Positions 6,086-11,270 of a DNA stretch of 11,270 nucleotides are shown here, in pieces (positions within the stretch are counted from its first letter, which is position 1; the number at the start of each line of letters is the position of its first letter). The DNA is from an uncultured beta proteobacterium. Its GTDB lineage: Bacteria; Pseudomonadota; Gammaproteobacteria; Burkholderiales; Burkholderiaceae_C. The DNA lies in the NCBI GenBank assembly GCA_903886165.1, contig CAISLL010000223.1:1-11270 (forward strand), in the 5' to 3' direction. The notes beneath the pieces are model-generated. The model did no database searches. It was not told where the DNA came from and saw nothing but the letters and a program-made list of their open reading frames with translations. A program made the position numbers and the translations under genes.

Positions 6086-7159
6086 GTGAGGCCGCTTCCT
6101 TACGAACGCGACCGACAAGGCACGGCTCGCAGTGCCGCTGCGGTACCACTGAGCAGCGCCAAGCGCTCATTCATCATTGCCCCACAGTGGATCGGTGATG
6201 CGGTGATGACAGAGCCGCTGCTGCGGCGTCTGTATGCACGCGGTGAGCGTCTGACGGTGGGTGCCTTGCCCTGGGTCGCCCCGGTTTACCGGGCCATGCC
6301 GCAGGTGGCCGATGTTATTGAGTTTCCCTTTGCCCATGGCGGGTTGCAATTGCGTGAGCGATTGCGCCTTGGCAAACAGATCAACGGGCAGTTTGATGCG
6401 GCGTACATTTGCCCGAATTCCCTTAAGAGCGCGTTGTTGCCCTTGCTGGCAGGCATTCCGGAAAGGGTCGGTTACCTTGGCGAGGCGCGGGTCGGGCTGT
6501 TGACACACCGCCTGAAAAATCCGGCCAAAGGCCAGCGCCCACCGATGGTGGCGTTTTACTCGGCCTTGAGCGGCGACACCGACACCGCCCATGATGTGCC
6601 CAAGCTGCAACTCGAATCCAGTGACATCGAGACCACACTGCACAAGTTGGGCCTGTCGCGCCTGGGTTACCACGTGTTTGCACCCGGTGCGGAATATGGC
6701 GACGCCAAACGCTGGCCGGCCAGCCACTTTGCCGAACTGGCGACCCAGCTTGAGCTGCCTGTGCTGTTGCTGGGCTCCGGCAAGGAAGCGGGGTTGTGCG
6801 CGCGCATTGCCGATCCCGTCAATGCCGGGCGGCCAGGGCATTGCATCAACCTGGCCGGCAAAACCTCCCTCACCGAGGCCCTGTGTGTGATTGCGGCCAC
6901 GAAAAGCATCGTCACCAACGACTCTGGCCTGATGCATGTGGCCGCCGGTTTTGGGGTACGCCAGGTGGCGGTGTTTGGCTCCAGCAGCCCGCTGCATACC
7001 CCGCCGCTAAACGCGCATGCCAGCGTGCTCTGGCTCAAGAACAACCCGCAATACCAGCCGCCGCTTGACTGTGCGCCCTGCTTCGAGCGCAGCTGCCCAC
7101 ACGGCCACACGCGCTGTCTGAATGACATCAGGGCAGCTGATGTGCTGCAACTTTTGTAG
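6086..7159 (+). CDS. waaF: LPS heptosyltransferase II
   Basis: This is a GT9-family glycosyltransferase (357 residues from the GTG start) that adds the second L-glycero-D-manno-heptose to the inner core of lipopolysaccharide at the cytoplasmic face of the inner membrane. The N-terminal block IIAPQWIGDAVMTEPLL (30-46) holds Asp38, the equivalent of the catalytic Asp in GDxxM. PNSLKSAL (110-117), APGAEYGDAKRWP (199-211) and NDSGLMHVAAG (278-288) are WaaF hallmarks, the latter two belonging to the ADP-heptose-binding half. The C-terminal CAPCFERSCPHGHTRC (329-344) is a four-cysteine motif seen in many non-enteric WaaF proteins. The start is unusual: no ATG lies near the conserved block, so GTG 6086 (four bases after the zinc-finger stop, no clear ribosome site) gives about 28 extra residues. 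Translational coupling is likely. Confidence 0.92.
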   Translation: MRPLPYERDRQGTARSAAAVPLSSAKRSFIIAPQWIGDAVMTEPLLRRLYARGERLTVGALPWVAPVYRAMPQVADVIEFPFAHGGLQLRERLRLGKQINGQFDAAYICPNSLKSALLPLLAGIPERVGYLGEARVGLLTHRLKNPAKGQRPPMVAFYSALSGDTDTAHDVPKLQLESSDIETTLHKLGLSRLGYHVFAPGAEYGDAKRWPASHFAELATQLELPVLLLGSGKEAGLCARIADPVNAGRPGHCINLAGKTSLTEALCVIAATKSIVTNDSGLMHVAAGFGVRQVAVFGSSSPLHTPPLNAHASVLWLKNNPQYQPPLDCAPCFERSCPHGHTRCLNDIRAADVLQLL

Positions 7160-7206
7160 CTTTTAACGCAATAAATACAAGCTCTAAGCACGATTTGAGT
7201 CAAAAA
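7157..7206 (+). repeat. Possible copy of a dispersed Comamonadaceae intergenic repeat
   Basis: The AT-rich segment beginning at the waaF stop codon (TAGCTTTTAACGCA...) and ending GATTTGAGTCAAAAA resembles the ends of a short extragenic repeat I recall from Rhodoferax/Polaromonas-type genomes (TAGCT...GCGC...AAGCGCTAGAG...ATTTGAGTC). Only one copy is visible here, so the assignment rests on memory. Its 3' end merges into the A-run of the adjacent terminator. Confidence 0.3.
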
Positions 7207-7228
7207 AAAAGCCACCCAAGGGTGGCTT
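7202..7228 (-). terminator. Intrinsic terminator for leftward transcription
   Basis: Read on the minus strand, AAGCCACCC-TT-GGGTGGCTT is a perfect 9-bp stem with a 2-base loop followed by an unbroken T-run (the A-run 7202-7210 on the plus strand). It would end transcripts of the leftward two-component operon about 200 bases after the kinase stop. On the plus strand the hairpin is followed by GTAAAG with no T-tract, so it is a poor terminator for waaF. Confidence 0.75.
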
Positions 7229-7233
7229 GTAAA

Positions 7234-7250
7234 GTTCCCCATGGGGGAAC
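7234..7250. repeat. Short perfect inverted repeat
   Basis: GTTCCCC-ATG-GGGGAAC has 7-bp arms and a 3-base spacer, five bases to the right of the intrinsic terminator hairpin. It could extend 3'-end structure for either convergent transcript or be a protein site; nothing in the sequence decides this. Confidence 0.5.
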
Positions 7251-7284
7251 GTCGTTGGAAACCTAATTTAATTTGGCTATTTAT

Positions 7285-7304
7285 ACCCCGGGAAATCCTA
7301 GGGT
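7285..7304. repeat. Imperfect dyad, operator-like
   Basis: ACCCCGGGAAATCCTAGGGT pairs ACCC with GGGT and GGA with TCC about one centre (7294.5), with only the CG/TA steps and the two central A bases unpaired. The spacing of short GC blocks looks like an operator, but no gene starts nearby in either direction. Confidence 0.35.
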
Positions 7305-7352
7305 TTTTACCAGAAGACTGTGACAGCAGCTGGGAACTACTGTATCAGCCAT

Positions 7353-7398
7353 AAATTGGCTTGGGTATCCCCCATTTGGGGGATTTTGAAGCCAATTT
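7353..7398. repeat. 46-bp nested palindrome in the waaF/kinase convergent gap
   Basis: Outer arms AAATTGGCTT (7353-7362) and AAGCCAATTT (7389-7398) are perfect complements. An inner palindrome ATCCCCCATTTGGGGGAT (7367-7384) has 8-bp perfect arms around TT. Both share the centre 7375.5, and two of the four intervening positions could form G-U pairs in RNA. It lies 30 bp past the kinase stop codon and would fold into a very stable hairpin in that mRNA. There is no T-run after it on either strand, so it is not a standard terminator. It could be a 3'-end stabiliser, a regulator site or a remnant of a lost promoter. Confidence 0.65.
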
Positions 7399-7427
7399 TG
7401 CGAAAAAACATGGCAATGACTGGGAAG

Positions 7428-8759
7428 TCAGGTGTTGGGGCGCTGGCTCAGCGGCAATTCAATGACAAAACAGGCCCCGCCACCGGGCCGACTCTCGCAA
7501 TAGACGCGCCCGCTGTGGCGCTCCGCGATGGATTTCACCAGTGCCAGTCCCAGGCCCACGCCGCCATCCCGCTCGGAGGCACCTGGCAGGCGGTAAAACG
7601 GCTCAAAAATGCGCGCCTGTAGTTCTGGCGGTACGCCAGGGCCCCGGTCACAGACACGAATCACAGCGCGCTCAGGTGTTCGGCCCAAGTTGAGGTGGAT
7701 GCTGCCAGCGCCGTAGCGGCGCGCATTCTCGAGCAGGTTGCGCACGGCGCGGCGCAGCAGTTTGGCCACGCCCTGCACGGCAAGCTCGGTGCCAGCTGGC
7801 CCCTCTGCGGTGTTTGTCTGCAGGTCAAACTCCGCGTCCACGCGGGCACATTCTTCGGCGGCCAGGCCAATCAGGTCCACCGACTCGATGGTGCCCATGT
7901 CAGCTTCGCGCGCATCGAGCCGACTGGCCAGCAGAATTTCTTCGATCAATTGGTCCAGTTCGCTGATGTTGCGCGAGATTTCATCTCGAAAGGCGGGTGT
8001 GTTTGACGGCCCCATCAACTCCAGCCCCATGCGAATGCGGGTTAGTGGTGAGCGCAATTCATGCGAGGCATTGGCCAGCAGCGATTTTTGTGACGCCAGC
8101 AGCGACTCATGCGACTGCACCAGTGTCTGAATGCGCTCGGCCGCCTGATTGAAGCGCTTGGCCAAAAAGGCCACTTCGTCCTGCCCGGTTTCAGACACCC
8201 GGATCGACAGGTCACCCTGGCCCCACTGCTGCACACCGTCTTGCAGGCGTTCCAGGCGGCGCGTGAGTTTGCGCACAATCGGGTAAGTGGCCAGCGCCAC
8301 CGCAATGCCCACCCACACCAGCATCCAGGCAAAACCGAAGGGCGGGCGGCTCCAGAACGAGGGTGGTGCACGCATCAGACGCATGCGCATGGTCTGGCCG
8401 TCGTGCATGTGGACTTCATACTCTGGCCCATGGCCACCGGGCGGTCGCTCTGCGGCATCGGGCAGGTCGGGTGCATCGGGTGTACCCTGACCCGGGCCCA
8501 AGGGTGCAGTGGCCCCATGAATGGCCTGCATTTCGCGGCGCATGCTCCGGCGCAAGGCCATGGCAGCGCGCGCTTCGTCGTCAGACATCATGCCGCGTGA
8601 CTGGCCACGCCCGATGACTTGGCCCGCTTCGTTGCGAATCACCACATCACGCAGCGGGGGTTCGGCCGCAAGCCGCCAGACCCAGCCAACCAGGAGGATG
8701 AGCACGGCCACCGCCAGGACCACCGCCAGCCAGATGCGAACGTAGAGTTTTTTGAACAT
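7428..8759 (-). CDS. HAMP-containing sensor histidine kinase, partner of a CpxR/RstA-like regulator
   Basis: This is a 443-residue inner-membrane kinase. Membrane segments at about 9-29 and 142-164 flank a periplasmic part of about 112 residues rich in Met and His: MM at 57-58, Met67/73/77, His81, His110, HMH at 117-119 and Met124/126/129. It also has a Pro/Gly-rich stretch (85-112). A HAMP linker follows (about 160-213), then HisKA with His233 in ASHELRSPLTRIRMGLE, N-box NLLENA (341-346), G1 DRGPG (371-375), EPFYR (386-390) and G2 GGVGLGLAL (399-407). All catalytic motifs are intact. The start codon overlaps the regulator's stop by one base (TGATG), so the two are translationally coupled. 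The architecture resembles CpxA/RstB-type kinases. The ligand is unknown; the Met/His-rich sensor region makes a soft metal ion such as copper a reasonable guess. Confidence 0.9.
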   Translation of the reverse strand: MFKKLYVRIWLAVVLAVAVLILLVGWVWRLAAEPPLRDVVIRNEAGQVIGRGQSRGMMSDDEARAAMALRRSMRREMQAIHGATAPLGPGQGTPDAPDLPDAAERPPGGHGPEYEVHMHDGQTMRMRLMRAPPSFWSRPPFGFAWMLVWVGIAVALATYPIVRKLTRRLERLQDGVQQWGQGDLSIRVSETGQDEVAFLAKRFNQAAERIQTLVQSHESLLASQKSLLANASHELRSPLTRIRMGLELMGPSNTPAFRDEISRNISELDQLIEEILLASRLDAREADMGTIESVDLIGLAAEECARVDAEFDLQTNTAEGPAGTELAVQGVAKLLRRAVRNLLENARRYGAGSIHLNLGRTPERAVIRVCDRGPGVPPELQARIFEPFYRLPGASERDGGVGLGLALVKSIAERHSGRVYCESRPGGGACFVIELPLSQRPNT

Positions 8760-9469
8760 CAGTCTTGCTGGCGGGCGAACACGTAGCCCACACCGCGCAC
8801 CGTCAGGATGCGTTTCGGGTTCTTTGCATCCACCTCGATAGCCGCCCGGATGCGACCCATGTGCACGTCGATGGACCGGTCAAAGGCGTCCAGTTCTCGG
8901 CCGCGCACGGCTTCCATGATCTGGTCGCGGGTGAGTACCCGACCGGCACGCTCGGCCAGTGTCACCAGCAAATCAAACTGGTAAGAGGTGAGGTCACAGG
9001 CATGGTCAGCCACACGTACCAGGCGGGCATCGCGGTCAATCTCAAGGGAGCCGAAACGCATAGCGTTGTCAGCAGACCGGGCGGCGCCTTCGCCCCCTTG
9101 CCGGCGCAGCACGGCGCGAACGCGGGCCAGCAACTCGCGTGGCTCAAAGGGTTTGGGCAGGTAGTCGTCCGCGCCCATTTCCAGGCCAATGATGCGGTCC
9201 ATCGGGTCGCCCTTGGCAGTCAGCATCAGCACCGGTGTGCGCCCCAGTGCGCCAGGCAGGGTCCGGATGCGGCGACACACCTCCAGGCCATCCATGTCGG
9301 GCAGCATCAGGTCCAGAATCACCAGGTCGACCGGGTTGGCCTGCAGCCTGGTCAGGCCGGTTTGGGCGTCTTCGGCGTGTGTGACGCGGTAGCCTGACTG
9401 GCCCAGGTAAGCACTCACCATGTCGGCCAGACGCGTGTCGTCTTCAATCATCAGCAAGTGTTGGTTCAT
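8759..9469 (-). CDS. OmpR-family response regulator, CpxR/RstA-like
   Basis: This is a 236-residue DNA-binding regulator co-transcribed with the overlapping kinase gene. The receiver domain has Asp10/Asp11, phospho-acceptor Asp53 in ILDLMLPDMDG, Thr84 and Lys106. The segment LTAKGDPMDRIIGLEMGADDYLPKPFEPREL is close to the CpxR/RstA branch. The winged-helix domain (about 137-233) has REL-DAFDRSIDVHMGRIR and TVRGVGYVF at its end. ATG 9469 has no good purine-rich ribosome site (the preceding bases are GACTTCCCAC). Upstream are a GTAAA-N5-GTAAA direct repeat and a perfect palindrome, which suggests autoregulation. Unlike many cpxR loci, no cpxP/spy-type gene is divergent from it; the neighbour is deoA on the same strand, 267 bp away. 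Family is certain, orthology with cpxR is not. Confidence 0.92.
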   Translation of the reverse strand: MNQHLLMIEDDTRLADMVSAYLGQSGYRVTHAEDAQTGLTRLQANPVDLVILDLMLPDMDGLEVCRRIRTLPGALGRTPVLMLTAKGDPMDRIIGLEMGADDYLPKPFEPRELLARVRAVLRRQGGEGAARSADNAMRFGSLEIDRDARLVRVADHACDLTSYQFDLLVTLAERAGRVLTRDQIMEAVRGRELDAFDRSIDVHMGRIRAAIEVDAKNPKRILTVRGVGYVFARQQD

Positions 9470-9490
9470 GTGGGAAGTCTATTGGGTTGC

Positions 9491-9510
9491 TGCTTCAACG
9501 CCTTGAAGCA
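9491..9510 (-). promoter_or_regulatory. Perfect palindrome in the regulator's leader
   Basis: TGCTTCAACGCCTTGAAGCA has perfect 8-bp arms around CGCC, 21 bp before the regulator's start codon and 3 bp from the GTAAA repeat. As RNA it would be a stable 5'-leader hairpin close to a weak ribosome site; as DNA it could be an operator half overlapping the promoter. Confidence 0.5.
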
Positions 9511-9513
9511 AGG

Positions 9514-9528
9514 GTAAAGTTAGGTAAA
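9514..9528 (-). promoter_or_regulatory. CpxR-box-like direct repeat
   Basis: On the plus strand GTAAA-GTTAG-GTAAA exactly fits the known enterobacterial CpxR consensus (GTAAA, about 5 bases, GTAAA). It lies 45 bp upstream of the start codon of a CpxR/RstA-like regulator, which is the classic position for autoregulation. A single such site could arise by chance; its placement and the similar repeat at the fcc promoter are what raise interest. Confidence 0.5.
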
Positions 9529-9736
9529 CACGCCACGTGAGCCCGAGGGCCACTTTTTCAGCATCTGTGCAAGCATTTGCCTCGCCGTTTGATCAAGGCT
9601 GACAAGCCGACGCCAACAAGTTTCCCGACAAGCCCGCAGCACAACCGGCATTGTGCCAATGGGCTGTCATCGGGTGAAGGCCTGATCGCCAGCAATGCCA
9701 CGGTGTGGCAGTTTTTGGTGGCAAGCTGCGTCGGTG

Positions 9737-11065
9737 TTACGGCGAAGCGCTGGTCACCCGCTGCACCATCACCGGGGCAAGCGCGCTCCGGGCGTCATCA
9801 ATCTGAATCAGTCGCTGCAGCGTCTGTCTGGCATGTTCGGCTGCTGCCGCATCGGCAGCGTGCACCACGGCCAGCGGCTCGCCCGCTTGAACTTGCTGGC
9901 CGACCTGCACGAATTGGCTGAAACCAACACGGGTATCAATCGTGTCACTGGCTTTGCGCCGGCCGCCACCCAGTTCTACCAGCGCCAGGCCAATGTCGCG
10001 CGTGGCCATGCCGGTGACCCAGCCGCTGCGCGGTGCGTCTATCATCAATTGCACCGGCGCCGTGGCCAAATAATCCCCGGGCCGATCGGCAAAATCGGTC
10101 GGACCACCCAGTGCCGATACCATGCGTGAAAATTGTTCAAGCCCTTGTCTACTGGTCAACGCATATTCCACTTTTTGTAGTGCCTGGGTCTCATCAGCTG
10201 CCAGCCCACCCATGACCAGCAGCTCGGCGCTCAACTGCAGGGTCACTGCCTTGAGACGTGCATCCAGGTTTTTACCCTGCAAGAAGTCAAGCGCTTCCAG
10301 CACCTCCAGCGTGTTGCCAGCCGTGCTGCCCAGCACCTGGTTCATGTCGGTCAGCCAGGCGCGCGTGGGCAATCCGGCGCCGTTGGCCACTTGCACCAGC
10401 GATTCCGCCAGGCTGGTGGCCATGTCGAGCGAATCGGCAAAGGCGCCGTTGCCCACTTTCACGTCCATCACCAGTCCCTGCAGGCCGGCGGCGAGTTTTT
10501 TGGACAGGATGCTGGCGGTGATCAAGGGGATGGACTCGACCGTGGCCGTCACATCGCGAATGGCGTACAGCCTGCGGTCGGCCGGGGCCAGTTCAGTGGT
10601 TTGGCCGATGATGGCGCAGCCGGCCGCTTTCAAGGCACGGTGCAGCGTGACCACATCGGGCGTCGCCTGGTAGCCGGGAATGCAACCCAACTTGTCGAGC
10701 GTGCCGCCGGTGTGTCCCAGGCCACGACCCGAAATCATGGGCACCACGCCCCCGCAGGCCGCCACAAGCGGGGCCAGCATCAGGCTCACCTTGTCGCCGA
10801 CGCCGCCGGTGGAGTGTTTGTCCAGCACCGGGCCATTCAGATGTGCGCCTGACCAGTCCATGACCAGGCCTGAGTGCGTCATGGCTTGTGTCAGGGTCAC
10901 GGTCTCGTCGCGGCTCATGCCTTTCAGACACATCGCCATGGCCAGTGCAGCGGCCTGGCCCTCGCTCCATGAACCATCGACCAGGCCCTTCACAAAGTGT
11001 TCGATGTGGGCGCGCTCAAGCGTGTGGCCGTCACGTTTTATCCGGATGATTTCCTGGGCGAGCAT
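9737..11065 (-). CDS. deoA: Thymidine phosphorylase
   Basis: This is a 442-residue cytoplasmic enzyme that splits thymidine with phosphate into thymine and 2-deoxyribose 1-phosphate, in deoxynucleoside salvage. DKHSTGGVGDK (82-92) is the phosphate-binding loop. ISGRGLGHTGGTLDKL (111-126) is the family signature. Arg170, Ser185 and Lys189 in AIRDVTATVESIPLITASILSKK match E. coli DeoA Arg171/Ser186/Lys190, offset by one. MGGGRRKASDTIDTRVGFS-type residues near 363-383 form the C-terminal alpha/beta domain block. Length matches the E. coli enzyme (440). The gene lies 74 bp after deoC on the same strand, forming a deo unit; the aldolase handles deoxyribose phosphate made downstream of this reaction. 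No clear ribosome site precedes the ATG. Downstream to 9470 there is no further gene and no convincing leftward terminator. Confidence 0.95.
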   Translation of the reverse strand: MLAQEIIRIKRDGHTLERAHIEHFVKGLVDGSWSEGQAAALAMAMCLKGMSRDETVTLTQAMTHSGLVMDWSGAHLNGPVLDKHSTGGVGDKVSLMLAPLVAACGGVVPMISGRGLGHTGGTLDKLGCIPGYQATPDVVTLHRALKAAGCAIIGQTTELAPADRRLYAIRDVTATVESIPLITASILSKKLAAGLQGLVMDVKVGNGAFADSLDMATSLAESLVQVANGAGLPTRAWLTDMNQVLGSTAGNTLEVLEALDFLQGKNLDARLKAVTLQLSAELLVMGGLAADETQALQKVEYALTSRQGLEQFSRMVSALGGPTDFADRPGDYLATAPVQLMIDAPRSGWVTGMATRDIGLALVELGGGRRKASDTIDTRVGFSQFVQVGQQVQAGEPLAVVHAADAAAAEHARQTLQRLIQIDDARSALAPVMVQRVTSASP

Positions 11066-11139
11066 GGGGTGTTTCAGGGGTGTGTTCTGCGTTAAATCAG
11101 TCTGTGGCGCTTCAGTCAGAGGCGGTGGTAGTGGCTGGA

Positions 11140-11270
11140 TCAGTAGCTGCCTGGTTCGGCGGCGCTGGCAAGCGTTGTGTCACCGAGCAGGGTTTCAATG
11201 TCGCCCAACAGGCTGCTGGCACCGATGCGAAAACGTTTTGGGGTCAGGGCATCTTCACCCAGGTATTGGG
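11140..11270 (-). CDS. deoC: Deoxyribose-phosphate aldolase, C-terminal end only
   Basis: The last 42 residues are visible, beginning QYLGEDALTPKRFRIGASSL and ending at TGA (11142-11140 on the minus strand). The KRFRIGASSLL block matches the C-terminal phosphate-binding end of DeoC (E. coli has RFGASSLL) and the protein ends in Ser-Tyr, as does E. coli DeoC (SSY), where the terminal tyrosine is functionally important. The enzyme cleaves 2-deoxyribose 5-phosphate into glyceraldehyde 3-phosphate and acetaldehyde. The N-terminal part lies outside the window. The neighbouring deoA on the same strand supports the identification. Confidence 0.85.
   Translation of the reverse strand, partial: QYLGEDALTPKRFRIGASSLLGDIETLLGDTTLASAAEPGSY

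Noticed and set aside
6167..6997. 276-codon minus-strand open frame opposite waaF
   Set aside because: Antisense shadow of a clear GT9 enzyme with Gln/His-rich translation.
7320..7622. Plus-strand open frame starting in the convergent gap
   Set aside because: Most of it overlaps the ATPase domain of the leftward kinase; no ribosome site and no family similarity.
9696..9716. TGCCAC-GGT-GTGGCA hairpin followed by GTTTTT on the plus strand, terminator-like
   Set aside because: No rightward gene precedes it, the stem is only 6 bp, and in the leftward (deoA) direction no T-run follows.
9577..9736. Plus-strand open frame in the gap between the regulator gene and deoA
   Set aside because: It continues only by running antisense through deoA, with Pro/Arg/Ala-rich translation and no ribosome site. 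The gap 9530-9736 otherwise shows nothing I can support.

Overview
The window looks like chromosomal DNA of a betaproteobacterium, most likely Burkholderiales/Comamonadaceae (Rhodoferax- or Polaromonas-like). The reasons are high-GC coding, the linked set ilvE / CHCC zinc-finger gene / waaF, a QseBC/TctDE-type two-component pair, and protein sequences typical of that group. Genus is inferred from memory of the families, not computed.

Left part (1-4860). After the possible tail of an unidentified gene comes a leftward gene for an exported glycine-zipper (SlyB/17 kDa antigen-like) protein. It is divergent from a rightward QseB-like response regulator and QseC-like histidine kinase, and a palindromic TTAA-type box lies between the two units. 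Next are a monoheme cytochrome c and a Tat-exported flavoprotein, which together read as a flavocytochrome c sulfide dehydrogenase (FccA/FccB). No sox genes are visible around them. The fcc promoter carries a TTTAC-N5-CTTAC direct repeat placed where an OmpR-family activator would bind.

Middle (4860-7430). Three closely spaced rightward genes follow: ilvE (branched-chain amino acid aminotransferase), a 67-residue CHCC zinc-finger protein and waaF (LPS heptosyltransferase II). A convergent intergenic stretch of 268 bp follows, unusually rich in dyad symmetries: a leftward intrinsic terminator, a short inverted repeat, an imperfect dyad and a 46-bp nested palindrome.

Right part (7428-11270, all leftward). 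Transcription runs deoC (3' end only), deoA (thymidine phosphorylase), a 267-bp non-coding stretch, then a CpxR/RstA-like response regulator overlapping its histidine kinase. The kinase has a Met/His-rich periplasmic segment. The regulator's upstream region has GTAAA-N5-GTAAA (the enterobacterial CpxR-box pattern) and a perfect 8-bp-arm palindrome. The same type of direct repeat at the fcc promoter suggests, as a hypothesis, that this second system rather than the adjacent QseBC-like pair controls sulfide oxidation.

No tRNA, rRNA, CRISPR array, insertion sequence or phage gene was seen. Most genes belong to well-known families. The points most worth following up are the regulatory architecture and the dyad-rich intergenic region, not a new enzyme system.
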